DNA of 58,166 nucleotides from Bryobacteraceae bacterium CoA2 C42 (lineage in GTDB: Bacteria > Acidobacteriota > Terriglobia > Bryobacterales > Bryobacteraceae): assembly GCA_019931245.1 (NCBI GenBank), contig JAINDL010000044.1, positions 1 to 58,166 on the forward strand, given 5' to 3'. How positions within the stretch are numbered: position 1 is the first letter of the stretch; every line of letters begins with the position of its first letter. Below, piece by piece: positions 9,927 through 18,500 of the stretch. The notes under the pieces were generated by a model. It had not been told where the DNA came from. It ran no database searches and saw only the letters and a program-made list of their open reading frames with translations. The position numbers and the translations under genes are program-made.

Positions 9927-9970
9927 GGAAGTAGCAGGAAAGAAACAGGGAAGAAGCAGGAAAGAAGCAG
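9927..9970 (+). repeat. Four 11-nt purine-rich tandem repeats in the Wzz ribosome-binding region
   Basis: Four consecutive 11-mers read GGAAGTAGCAG, GAAAGAAACAG, GGAAGAAGCAG and GAAAGAAGCAG, starting at 9927, 9938, 9949 and 9960. They end 5 bp before the ATG of the next gene. Each unit carries a purine-rich, partly Shine-Dalgarno-like core (GGAAG or GAAAG), and the last one is well placed to act as the ribosome-binding site. Confidence 0.85.
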
Positions 9971-9975
9971 AGAAC

Positions 9976-11673
9976 ATGATGCAAACGCAAGATCTGTACA
10001 GTGTCGGACGCCGCTCGATGGACACGGAGGACTATGTGGATGTCCTCCGCCGCCACAAATCATGGATTCTCGGCCCGTTTTTCGCCGGTTTGGTGATTGC
10101 AACGGTGGTGGCTTGTTTGTGGCCGGACACTTACGTCTCTTCCGCCGTGATCCGGGTTACTCCGCCCCAGGTTCCCGAGCGGTTTGTACAATCGGCACTG
10201 AACCAGATGCTGAACGAGCGCATAACCGGAATTTCGCAGCAGGTTCTGAGTCGGAGTGCATTGGTCAACATCATCCAGACATTCGATCTGTACGAGCGGG
10301 ACCGTCGACGCCTACCCATGGAGGACATCGTGGATCGGATGCGGACCAAAGACATCAGCATTGGCACGGTTTCTTTGTCGGCGCAGTCGGCCCGGGGCGG
10401 CGCTTTTCCGGTCAGCTTCAAGTATGAGGACCGTTACAAGGCCCAAAAGGTGACCCAGGAGGTAGTGAGTCGCCTGATCAACGAGAACACGCGGGTGCAG
10501 TTGGGTGTGACGCAGAATACCACGGACTTTCTCACCGAAGAGGTGCAGAAGGCCAAGTTGAAGCTTGACCAGATTGAGCAGTCTTTGGCCAGTTTCCGGA
10601 TGAAGAACGCGGGCCGGTTACCGGACGAGCGATCGATGAACTTTACGGCCTTGCAAGCGACGGAGACGCGGATTGCGACAATCAACGCTGCGCTGCAGCG
10701 GATCAATCAGGAGAGACTGATGACCGAGGCGCAGTTACGTCTGCAGCGGGAGCAGATGAATTTGGCGATGGCGGCCGCTGCAGCGTCGGCGAGCGGTTCG
10801 CGAGAGGTGGGGAAGACGCGGGCGGCCAACGAGCGGCTGATTGTGGCGGAGCGGGATATCCTGAGCGCGGAGCAGTCGCTGGCCCGTTTGCGGGAGCAGT
10901 ACAAAGAGACTTACCCGGATGTGCAGCGGGCGAAAACCAATCTGCAGACTCTGCAACGGGAGCGGGATCGGTTGTTGAAGCAGGAGGAGGAGGCCAAGGC
11001 GGCCGAAGCGGCCGAAGCGGCAAAGCGCGGGGCGGCCAAGACGCCACCGGTATCGGTACCGGTCACCAAGGATATTCAGGCGATGCAGCTCTCCCTCAAG
11101 CAGATGGAGACGCTGGTGCAGGCCAAAACGGTAGAGGAGCAGGATTACAAGGCGGAGTTGGTGCGGTTGAACGGGCAGGTTCGGGAGTTTCAGGGCCGGA
11201 TTGGGTCGACGCCGATTGCCGACCAGGAGTTTTCTGCGCTGACGCGGGACTATGATAGCGCCAAGATGGAGTATCAACAGCTGTTGGCCAAGCAGAGTGA
11301 CGCGCGGCGGGGACAGGAGGTGGAGAAGCGCAATCAGGGTGAGACCCTAGAACTGCTCGATGCGGCTTCACTACCCGTTGAGCCGACCGAACCCAAGCGC
11401 CCGCTGATCATCCTGGGTGGGGCGCTGATGGGTTTGGTGCTGGGTCTGGTTTTGACCGGCGGCCGCGAGATGAAAGATACAACGCTCAAGAACCTGAAGG
11501 ATGTGCGGGCGTACACCAATTTGACGGTACTGGGTTCGATTCCGCTGCTCGAAGACGATGTGGTGGTAATGCGCCGCAAGCGGCTGACGCTGCTGGCATG
11601 GTCAACCTCGATCCTGGTAGGTATCCTGGTGATGGCAGGATCCTATTACTACTACATTGCCACTAAGCCGTAA
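9976..11673 (+). CDS. Wzz/GumC-type polysaccharide chain-length and export protein
   Basis: This 565-residue inner-membrane polysaccharide co-polymerase is anchored by two transmembrane segments, at about 31-49 and 542-560. A Wzz N-domain follows the first (DTEDYVDVLRRHKSW). Between them is a long periplasmic coiled coil of about 170-410, rich in Gln, Glu, Arg and Ala. A GNVR-like region (about 430-470, EYQQLLAKQSDARR) and a Pro-rich segment (LPVEPTEPKRP) precede the second membrane span. It has no fused kinase domain; the kinase is the next gene, the split arrangement seen in CapA/CapB and CpsC/CpsD. The spacer before it carries the 11-nt repeats. Confidence 0.92.
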   Translation: MMQTQDLYSVGRRSMDTEDYVDVLRRHKSWILGPFFAGLVIATVVACLWPDTYVSSAVIRVTPPQVPERFVQSALNQMLNERITGISQQVLSRSALVNIIQTFDLYERDRRRLPMEDIVDRMRTKDISIGTVSLSAQSARGGAFPVSFKYEDRYKAQKVTQEVVSRLINENTRVQLGVTQNTTDFLTEEVQKAKLKLDQIEQSLASFRMKNAGRLPDERSMNFTALQATETRIATINAALQRINQERLMTEAQLRLQREQMNLAMAAAAASASGSREVGKTRAANERLIVAERDILSAEQSLARLREQYKETYPDVQRAKTNLQTLQRERDRLLKQEEEAKAAEAAEAAKRGAAKTPPVSVPVTKDIQAMQLSLKQMETLVQAKTVEEQDYKAELVRLNGQVREFQGRIGSTPIADQEFSALTRDYDSAKMEYQQLLAKQSDARRGQEVEKRNQGETLELLDAASLPVEPTEPKRPLIILGGALMGLVLGLVLTGGREMKDTTLKNLKDVRAYTNLTVLGSIPLLEDDVVVMRRKRLTLLAWSTSILVGILVMAGSYYYYIATKP

Positions 11674-11708
11674 GGGCGACGGGAATTCAGAAAGAGAGAA
11701 CGATTCGT

Positions 11709-12665
11709 ATGAGCCGAGTTCATGATGCCCTTCGCCGCGCCGAGCGCGCGGGCTATATTCAGTCTCCCCCACCCGGGCAGCCGCCCCCATCGAGCATGGT
11801 GCCGGCTTACGCGCAGCAGGCGTTATCGACCCCCGGTTCGCTGACGGCGGACCCCGTGAATCTCCAGGGTTTGCTCGATAAGATCGAAGAGATTCCGTTC
11901 CGACCGCTGGCCGATGCGCACCTGATTGATCCGACGCGGCCGAGCGAGGCGCCGAGCGAAGAGTTTCGCAGTTTACGGACCCGTCTGAATCACATGCAGA
12001 GCCTCAGCCCGATTCACTCGATTGTGGTCACTTCCCCCTCGCCGGCGGAGGGGAAATCGTTCACGGCCGTCAATCTGGCTCTGGCGCAGTCCCATTTGGC
12101 GGGAAACCTGACTTTGCTGGCGGATTTCGATTTCCGGCGTCCGATTGTGCATTCGCTGTTTCAGGTCGATCGCAGTCCCGGGGCAACGGATTTCCTGCTG
12201 GGCCGGGCGAAGCTGCATGAGATTATCAAGCGGGTTTCGGGGACGAACCTGTACATCATGCCGGCGGGTGAAGCGGTGTTGAATCCTCTCGAGTTGTTAA
12301 ATCTCCGGGAGGTCAAGAGCATGATTGACCGATTACCGACGCTGTTCAACTGGGTAATTTTTGACACGCCGCCGCTGCTGTTTGCCGCTGATGCCAACCT
12401 GCTGTCAACGATGTGTCACGGAACGCTGCTGGTGGTGCGCATCGGAACAACGACGATCGATTCCGTCACCCGGGCGATGCAGTCCCTTTGTGAGAACAAC
12501 GTGCTGGGTACGTCGGTGAACGGTGCCCGTCGCGGGGAATTGTACAGCCGCTATACCTATTACCACTCCTACTACCATTCGACGGAAGCCAAGGCGCGCG
12601 AGGAGAACGAGTTGCAAGCGCCGCCCGACAGGGAAGCGGACGCCGAGAAACCGCCCGAGGCTTAA
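11709..12665 (+). CDS. Bacterial tyrosine kinase / CpsD-CapB-like P-loop ATPase
   Basis: This 318-residue cytoplasmic autokinase is the partner of the Wzz-like protein. The P-loop is SPSPAEGKS (109-117), a variant lacking the usual first Gly. Walker A' is LLADFDFRRP (136-145) and Walker B is VIFDTPP (216-222). The C-terminus has the typical tyrosine cluster: Tyr279, 282, 284, 285, 288 and 289. An acidic tail follows. Phosphorylation of that cluster normally tunes polymer assembly and length. It ends in a 4 bp convergent overlap with the ketosynthase gene. Confidence 0.92.
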   Translation: MSRVHDALRRAERAGYIQSPPPGQPPPSSMVPAYAQQALSTPGSLTADPVNLQGLLDKIEEIPFRPLADAHLIDPTRPSEAPSEEFRSLRTRLNHMQSLSPIHSIVVTSPSPAEGKSFTAVNLALAQSHLAGNLTLLADFDFRRPIVHSLFQVDRSPGATDFLLGRAKLHEIIKRVSGTNLYIMPAGEAVLNPLELLNLREVKSMIDRLPTLFNWVIFDTPPLLFAADANLLSTMCHGTLLVVRIGTTTIDSVTRAMQSLCENNVLGTSVNGARRGELYSRYTYYHSYYHSTEAKAREENELQAPPDREADAEKPPEA

Positions 12666-13915
12666 GCTGTCCTACGCAGGCACAGCGCGCTGTTCTTGCT
12701 GCCGAAAGCGATGCAATTGGCGACGGCCGCTTCGATGGCGAGGGGCCGTGCGGTGTGGGGTACGTAATCGAGATCGCAGTCCGGGTCGCTGACTTCCAGG
12801 TTGATGGTCGGGGGTACCTGGCCATCGCGCATGGCCAGCAGACAGACGGCAACGCCGGCGGCCCCGCTCGCGCCCTGCGGGTGGCCGATCATGCTCTTGA
12901 CCGAGGACCCGCACAGCCGGTAGGCGTGCGGGCCGAAGGCCAAGCGCATGGCGCGGGATTCGATGCGATCGTTCAGTTGGGTCGAGGTGCCGTGGTAATG
13001 CACATATTGCACGGCTTCCGGCGCGAGGTCGGCCTCGCGCAGCGCCATTTGCATGGTCCGGGCCGGTTCTTCCCCGCACTCCTCGAGCCGGACCCGGTGG
13101 TAGGCTTCGCAGGTGGATCCGTAGCCGCTGATTTCGCCGAGGATCGCCGCGCCGCGGCACAGGGCGTGTTCGCGTTCTTCGAGGACAAACATCCAGGCTC
13201 CCTCGCCGAGGACAAAGCCGTCGCGATCGCCCGAAAAGGGCCGGGAACCGCGGTGCGGTTCGTGGTTCCAGCGCTGGGTCATGATGCGCATGAGTTGGAA
13301 GCCGCGCAGGATGAGGGGGGCAAGCGGGGCGTCGACGCCGCCGGCGAGCATGCAGTCGATCATGCCGCACTGGATCTGGCGGAAGGCGTAACCGATGGCG
13401 TCGGTGGAGGAGGTGCAGCCGGTGGAGATGATGTGGGACATCCCGCGCAAGCCGAAGTACATGGAGACTTCGCTGGCGAGCGTGCCGATCGTGGAGGTGG
13501 GAATGACGTAGACGCTGCACTGTTTGTGTTCGCCGGCGTACCAGTGGCGGTACTGCTGTTCGGTCCACTCCTGGCTACCGCCGCCGGAGCCGAGGACGAT
13601 GCCGATTTCGCGGAGCTGGTCGCGGGTCATGCGGCTGGTATCGAGCCCGGCATGAGCGAGGGCTTCCCCGGCCGCGGCGCGGGCCAACGGTGTGGCGCGG
13701 GAGACATGGGGGCGTTCTTTGGGATCGGTCCAGGCGGCTTCGTCGAAATCGGTGATTTCGCCGGCGATCTGGACGCTGAAACCGTCCGGGTCGAACCGGG
13801 AGATGCGCCGGACGCCGCTGGTGCCGGCGAGGCAGGCGCGCCAGAAAGGCTCCCGTCCCAACCCGTTCGGACTCATGACCCCGAGGCCTGTTATGACCAC
13901 CCGCCTAGCTTGCAT
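12662..13915 (-). CDS. Beta-ketoacyl-ACP synthase II-like ketosynthase (FabF family)
   Basis: This 417-residue thiolase-fold enzyme catalyses decarboxylative condensation of acyl chains on acyl carrier protein. The catalytic triad is intact: Cys167 in STGCTSS, His308 in HYHGTSTQLND and His345 in KSMIGHPQGASG, with Lys340. The nucleophile context GCTSS and the YHYHGTS motif differ from housekeeping FabF (ACASS, EAHGTS). No acyl carrier protein, reductase or malonyl transferase gene is adjacent, so a specialised lipid or polyketide role is as likely as primary fatty-acid synthesis. The start is the ATG at 13915; the longer open frame upstream runs over the divergent gene. A TATACT -10 puts +1 on that ATG. 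Confidence 0.88.
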   Translation of the reverse strand: MQARRVVITGLGVMSPNGLGREPFWRACLAGTSGVRRISRFDPDGFSVQIAGEITDFDEAAWTDPKERPHVSRATPLARAAAGEALAHAGLDTSRMTRDQLREIGIVLGSGGGSQEWTEQQYRHWYAGEHKQCSVYVIPTSTIGTLASEVSMYFGLRGMSHIISTGCTSSTDAIGYAFRQIQCGMIDCMLAGGVDAPLAPLILRGFQLMRIMTQRWNHEPHRGSRPFSGDRDGFVLGEGAWMFVLEEREHALCRGAAILGEISGYGSTCEAYHRVRLEECGEEPARTMQMALREADLAPEAVQYVHYHGTSTQLNDRIESRAMRLAFGPHAYRLCGSSVKSMIGHPQGASGAAGVAVCLLAMRDGQVPPTINLEVSDPDCDLDYVPHTARPLAIEAAVANCIAFGSKNSALCLRRTA

Positions 13916-13921
13916 ACTGTT

Positions 13922-13931
13922 AGTATATAGT
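13922..13931. promoter_or_regulatory. Symmetric bidirectional -10 region between two divergent starts
   Basis: The 10-mer AGTATATAGT contains TATACT on the minus strand (13927-13922) and TATAGT on the plus strand (13926-13931). Only 21 bp separate the ketosynthase ATG (13915) from the membrane-protein ATG (13937). Seven bases beyond each -10 is 13915 on the minus strand and 13938 on the plus strand. Both transcripts are therefore predicted to be leaderless, and neither gene has room for a ribosome-binding site. Confidence 0.5.
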
Positions 13932-13936
13932 TTCGA

Positions 13937-14533
13937 ATGGAGTCGCTTCCGCCGCCGCCTGCGCCTGTCCCGGACGAACTGCCGGAGCCGCCTCCCTTTG
14001 TGGTAATCCCGGCGCCGCCGGTTCGGGTTCCGGAGCCCGTGGCGGCGCCGATTCGGCCCACGGCGGTGCATCTGCTGCTGGCGGGGGCGGAGACCGGGGT
14101 GCTGGGGGCGCTGCTCATGATGATCTGGTTTGCGCTCGACTCGCTTGTCGAGCAGCAGCACTGGTGGGCGATCCTGAATCTGTGGGGAGCGGCGATTTAT
14201 GGAGACGCGGTGTTCCGAATGGGACTGAGCAAAGCGAGCCTGGCGGGCGGGTCGCTGCACGTCGTTCTCGGTGGGCTGGCGGGTGCCGGGAGCGCACTGG
14301 TGCTTGGCCGCTTGCGCGGGTTCGGCAAGGTATTGCCGGCGGGGCTGCTGTTGGGTGCCCTTTGGTATGTGCTTCTGCAGCACGGGCTGCTCCGCGGGCT
14401 GCATCCTCTGATCGAACGGATGACCCCGCAGCCGGCTACGTTGCTGGCACATCTGCTGTACGCGGTGATGTTGACGCGGATTCCGGGGCGCGGTCTATGC
14501 CTGGCGCAGCATGCGCCCCGGAACAGAGATTAG
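13937..14533 (+). CDS. Proline-rich small membrane protein of unknown function
   Basis: This 198-residue protein is not recognised. Residues 1-38 are strongly Pro/Val-rich (PPPPAPVPDELPEPPP) and probably cytoplasmic or disordered. Residues of about 42-190 form four likely transmembrane helices (VLGALLMMIWFAL, HVVLGGLAGAGSALVL, LPAGLLLGALWYVLL, LLAHLLYAVML). The gene is divergent from the ketosynthase and overlaps the convergent VWFA gene by 4 bp. No catalytic motif is visible. Confidence 0.7.
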   Translation: MESLPPPPAPVPDELPEPPPFVVIPAPPVRVPEPVAAPIRPTAVHLLLAGAETGVLGALLMMIWFALDSLVEQQHWWAILNLWGAAIYGDAVFRMGLSKASLAGGSLHVVLGGLAGAGSALVLGRLRGFGKVLPAGLLLGALWYVLLQHGLLRGLHPLIERMTPQPATLLAHLLYAVMLTRIPGRGLCLAQHAPRNRD

Positions 14534-15537
14534 AAGCCGCGGCTGGGCCGGTAGCCGGGACGGGCGCGGACACGGTACTTCTTGCCGATGTCGCCGACGA
14601 TTTCGACGCCGATCTTCCGGAAACCGTCGTTGGGGTTGGTTTGCGGATAGTAGGTGACGGTGTAGGAGTTGCCGAGATCCTCGCGGATCGACTCAAACGC
14701 CTCCACCTGCTTCTGCCAGGTTTTGGCGAAATAAGCCTTGCCGCCCGTGCGGGTGGCGATGCGCTTGAAGACTCCGGCGGAGATGGCATCGCGGCTGGCT
14801 TCGGCCGTTGAGATGACATAGATAGGGATGCCTTCGTCTTCGGCCACGGCGCGGACATCGTCGGGGGCGACCATGCTGGCGTTGTCGGGGCCGTTGGAGA
14901 AAACGATGACGACCTTACGGCCGGGAACTTTGGCCGCATCGCGGAGGGTCAGCAGCAGACCGTTGTAGAGCGCCGAGTCGTCGCCGGCGACGGCCTTGCG
15001 GAGGCCGAGGATGGCGTTGTTGCGATCTTTGGTGAGATCGGCGGCGCGGGTGAGGTTGCGTGAGAAGGTGTAGACGGCGACCGAGTCGGCGCGGTCGAGG
15101 CCACGGACGAAGTCGGCGATGGCGTCCGAGGCGTAAACGAAGCCGCGGTACATGTAGTTGGACGTATCGAACAGGACGAAAACGTTGGTGCCGACGAAGG
15201 CATCGGATTTGACCTCGGGCCCGGCCTTTTCGGCATCACCGCCGGGGTTCAGCGGCCGCATGGTACCGTCTTCGAGCACCTGCATGACAGGCTTGTTGCC
15301 TTCGGCGAAGGTGTTCAGTTTCTGCACGATTCCGTCTTCGAGGATCCGGAAGTCGGACGGCTTCAGACCGTTGACGTACCGCCCTTTGCTGTCGGTGACC
15401 GTAAAGCCGAGCACGACCATGTCGACTTTGACGCGGAAGGTGGGGCGGTTGGAGTCCTGCGCCCAAAGGTAGACAGCCGTCCCGGCAAACAGCGACAGGC
15501 CAAGACCGAGGCTCCAAACAGTACGAAGAGATCTCAC
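14530..15537 (-). CDS. Secreted VWFA-domain protein (acidobacterial type)
   Basis: This 335-residue protein has a signal peptide or N-anchor (about 6-27), then an N-terminal beta region with FRVKVDMVVLGFTVTD and SDFRILEDGIVQKL. A VWA-like Rossmann domain follows from about 115 (NVFVLFDTSN, RKVVIVFSNGPDN, GIPIYVIST). This architecture is repeatedly found in Acidobacteriota. The metal-binding DxSxS motif is degenerate: Asp124-Thr-Ser126-Asn-Tyr128, with Tyr in place of the second Ser. The start is a GTG at 15537, because AGGAGG lies 5 bp upstream; an overlapping out-of-frame ATGATG leads straight to a stop. The function is unknown, perhaps adhesion or complex assembly. Confidence 0.85.
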   Translation of the reverse strand: MRSLRTVWSLGLGLSLFAGTAVYLWAQDSNRPTFRVKVDMVVLGFTVTDSKGRYVNGLKPSDFRILEDGIVQKLNTFAEGNKPVMQVLEDGTMRPLNPGGDAEKAGPEVKSDAFVGTNVFVLFDTSNYMYRGFVYASDAIADFVRGLDRADSVAVYTFSRNLTRAADLTKDRNNAILGLRKAVAGDDSALYNGLLLTLRDAAKVPGRKVVIVFSNGPDNASMVAPDDVRAVAEDEGIPIYVISTAEASRDAISAGVFKRIATRTGGKAYFAKTWQKQVEAFESIREDLGNSYTVTYYPQTNPNDGFRKIGVEIVGDIGKKYRVRARPGYRPSRGF

Positions 15538-15572
15538 ATCATCCTCCTGAGGTCAACTCCTGATCTTCGATT

Positions 15573-18500
15573 CTAGTCGAGTCCGGCGGCCGGGGCCACC
15601 TTGGCGCTTTTGCTGACGGCGTCGTGGCCGACTTGGCGGAGGCTCCGCAGCAGCGCCGGCCAGTCTTCAAGGTGGGTGGCGAAGATCCGTTCGACGGTAC
15701 TCCGGGTCCACTCGGGAATGACCACGTTCAATTGGCCGGGCGTCATGTAAAGGGCGTCGGCGATAGAGGCGTAGTAAAGAGCGCTCGACTCCCAGCTTTC
15801 GGCCATGACGCGGCTCGAGTAGCCCATCAGCGTCGGGAAGGTCCGGAGGTAAAGCAGTTCCGGGAGGTAGCTGTTGGTGAGGGTGGGCTTGGGGGAGCCG
15901 AACAGGCGGCCGATGGCGGCGTAGTTAACCGAGTCGGGAGCGGATTTGGAGAGACGGCGGATCTCGCCGGCGAGGTCCGGATCGCCCGGGTCTCCGGCGG
16001 CGAGCATCCGCATGGCGAGCACAAATCCTTCGGCCGGGGTCACGTTTTCAAGCGCCTTGGCAATCTCTCCTTCGGCGAGCAGACGGCCGACGAGGCGGGC
16101 GCGAGCGGGCGGCGCCTGCTGCTGGAGCGTTTCGACGACGCGGTTCCGGAGCGGTTCGTTCAGCGCGGCTTCGGCGAGCAAGGCATCAGCGTAGCGGAGA
16201 TGGAGCGCGGTGAAGTGAAGTTGATCGGGCGTGACTTCCCAGTAGCGGGGCACTTTGGCGCTCTGGACCATCTGCGGCACCAGGTCGCCCCAGATGAGCG
16301 CCTGTTCGCGGCTGGGGACGAGAAAGTTCTGCTCGGCTTCGGCGAGGGCGTAGGAGAGGCTAACGAGCGAGCCGACCAGCCGCCCGCCGGCGCTGGCCGG
16401 CCAGCCGGTGCCGACGACCTCGGTCTGGCGCCACGTCTGGGCGGCGCCCTGCATGCCGAGGAAGTCGTGGCTGCGGACGAAGATGGGATTGGTGTAGAGG
16501 ATCTGGGCGCCGGGCGGCGCGTAGTGGGCGTAGTTCAGGCCGACGAGCGTGTCGCGGAGGAGGGGGGCGAGGTTGCCCTTGATTTCCGCCAGCCGCTCGG
16601 GGTTGCCGGCGGCCCGTTCGATGGCGGCGCGCAGGTTCAGCTTCCGCTGGTTTTCTATGTGGCGTTCGGAATAGTAGCCGAAGACGAGCGAGTTCTTTTC
16701 GACGCCCGAGAGTCCGGCCCGCGGCAGCTGGACATCGGCCAGGCGCTGGGCGACGCGGGCGATGATGGCCGGGTCGGGCTTCGACCCTTTGCCGATGGCG
16801 TCCAGGTGGTCCGCGAGGTCGAAAAGGGCCTTGAGCGAAACCAGGCGCTGCGACTCAAAAACCTTCATCAGGTCCTGCACGAGGGTGATGTGCGCTTCGC
16901 TTTCCAGTTCGGCGTCGAAGCCGGCCAGCAGGTCGAGCATGCGGTCCTGCGGCGAGACGTCGGGCCGGGACCTGGTGGCCGCCAGCAGCGCCTTTACTCC
17001 GTCTACACCGGCGGTAAACAACTCGCGTTCGGACTTGACCTTGGCAAACGGGGAGGTGATCTGATTGAACACTTTGTCGGCATCGGCTTGCGGAATGCTG
17101 CCTTGGCGCACGAAGATCTGCCAGAAGCTGACGAGGGATTGGAGCGTGCCGGCGGCGTCGGCGCGTACGCCCTGGTCGCGAATCGAGGCTTCGGCGGTCA
17201 GCAGGTCGAGATAGGCGATGATCGTTTCGTCGGTCAGGCGAGGCGTCTCGTTGAGCACCGGGTACTGGGCGCCGAACAGGCGGAAGTCGCGGGCCAGACG
17301 ATCCACCGTGGCCGGCAGCAGCGGTTTGGCGCGGCGGCGATTCATATCGCTGAGGGCCATGTAGATGCGCAACGGCTCGTTCTCGACGGCCTTGCGGCTC
17401 AGGGCGAACAGGGCTTCAATCACGTCATCGGACTCTTTCCACCCTACCGCCGACTTGGTCAGCTTCCCGTCGTACTTGCCGTGCGGGTGTTTGACAAAGA
17501 GGTTCTTCCAGATCTCGACGCTGCCGGGAACGTGGGCCGTACCGTCGGCTTCGAGGCGCAGACGGGTGGTGAGCAGCAGCAGATCGGTATTGGCGCGGAA
17601 GACCGGGCGGGCAGGTCCAGGGCTGGTCAGCTTCCCCTTGACCGCTCCGTAGTAGCGGCGCAGGCGGGCGGGCTGGGTGAGGAACTCCTGCACGGGGCCG
17701 GAGATACGGGAGATGGAGTCAAAGTAGCTGCACAGCCACCCATCGTCCTTGGCGACGAGCCGTTCAAAGAAGGCCGCCGGGTCGGACGGAGAGGCGCCCG
17801 CCAACTCCGCCCAGATGGCCTCGGCCTTGGGGCCGCCGGGGACGACCGCTTTGCCATCGCGGATGTAGAACATGCCGCCGAAGAAGTCGAGGACGTGCGA
17901 GAACGCCTTGAGCCGCAGGACGGGAATCTTTGCTTTCATGACGTCCGCCGTTTCGCGATCGAGCTTGGAGACGCCGAGGTAGAGGCGGCACAACTGGGGG
18001 TCGCTCAGGAAGGCGTCGATGAACTCGCCCTGGACCTTCTCTTTGGCGCCGAGCCAGTATTCGGCGTTGTAGAGAATCGGCACGCTCGTGGAGCCATACA
18101 GATAGCTGAAGGGGCGGTTCGAACGCAGGGCGGTTTCGAGTTCGGCGAGGGGGAAGCCGGAGTCGATCGTCAGGAACGCGCGGGAAGCGTTGACCGTTTC
18201 GAGAACCACCTCCGCGCCGCAGGCACCGCGCATGCGGTATCCGAGCACTTTGAGCAGGTCGCCGGTGAGGGCCGACTCGCACTGGTCGATCTGGATCTTG
18301 CGTCCTTCTCCGGCGAGCTTGGCCAGCTCGCGAGCCTGGGTCAGGTAACGAACGACCAGTTTGAGAAACTCGGTCTGTTCGAGTCCTTCGGCGGAGTTGG
18401 CGGCCTGGTAGCCGTTGGTGACCACGTTGCGGGCCAGGGCAGGGAGGATCTCGTCGGCGGGCAGGTCGGGCGACAGGGCGGCCATGCGGTTGAAGGAGCG

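Noticed and set aside
12662..14452. A 596-codon version of the ketosynthase with a long N-terminal extension
   Set aside because: The extra residues are Arg/Gln/Pro-rich, lie opposite the divergent membrane-protein gene, and precede the canonical ketosynthase start RRVVITGLG.
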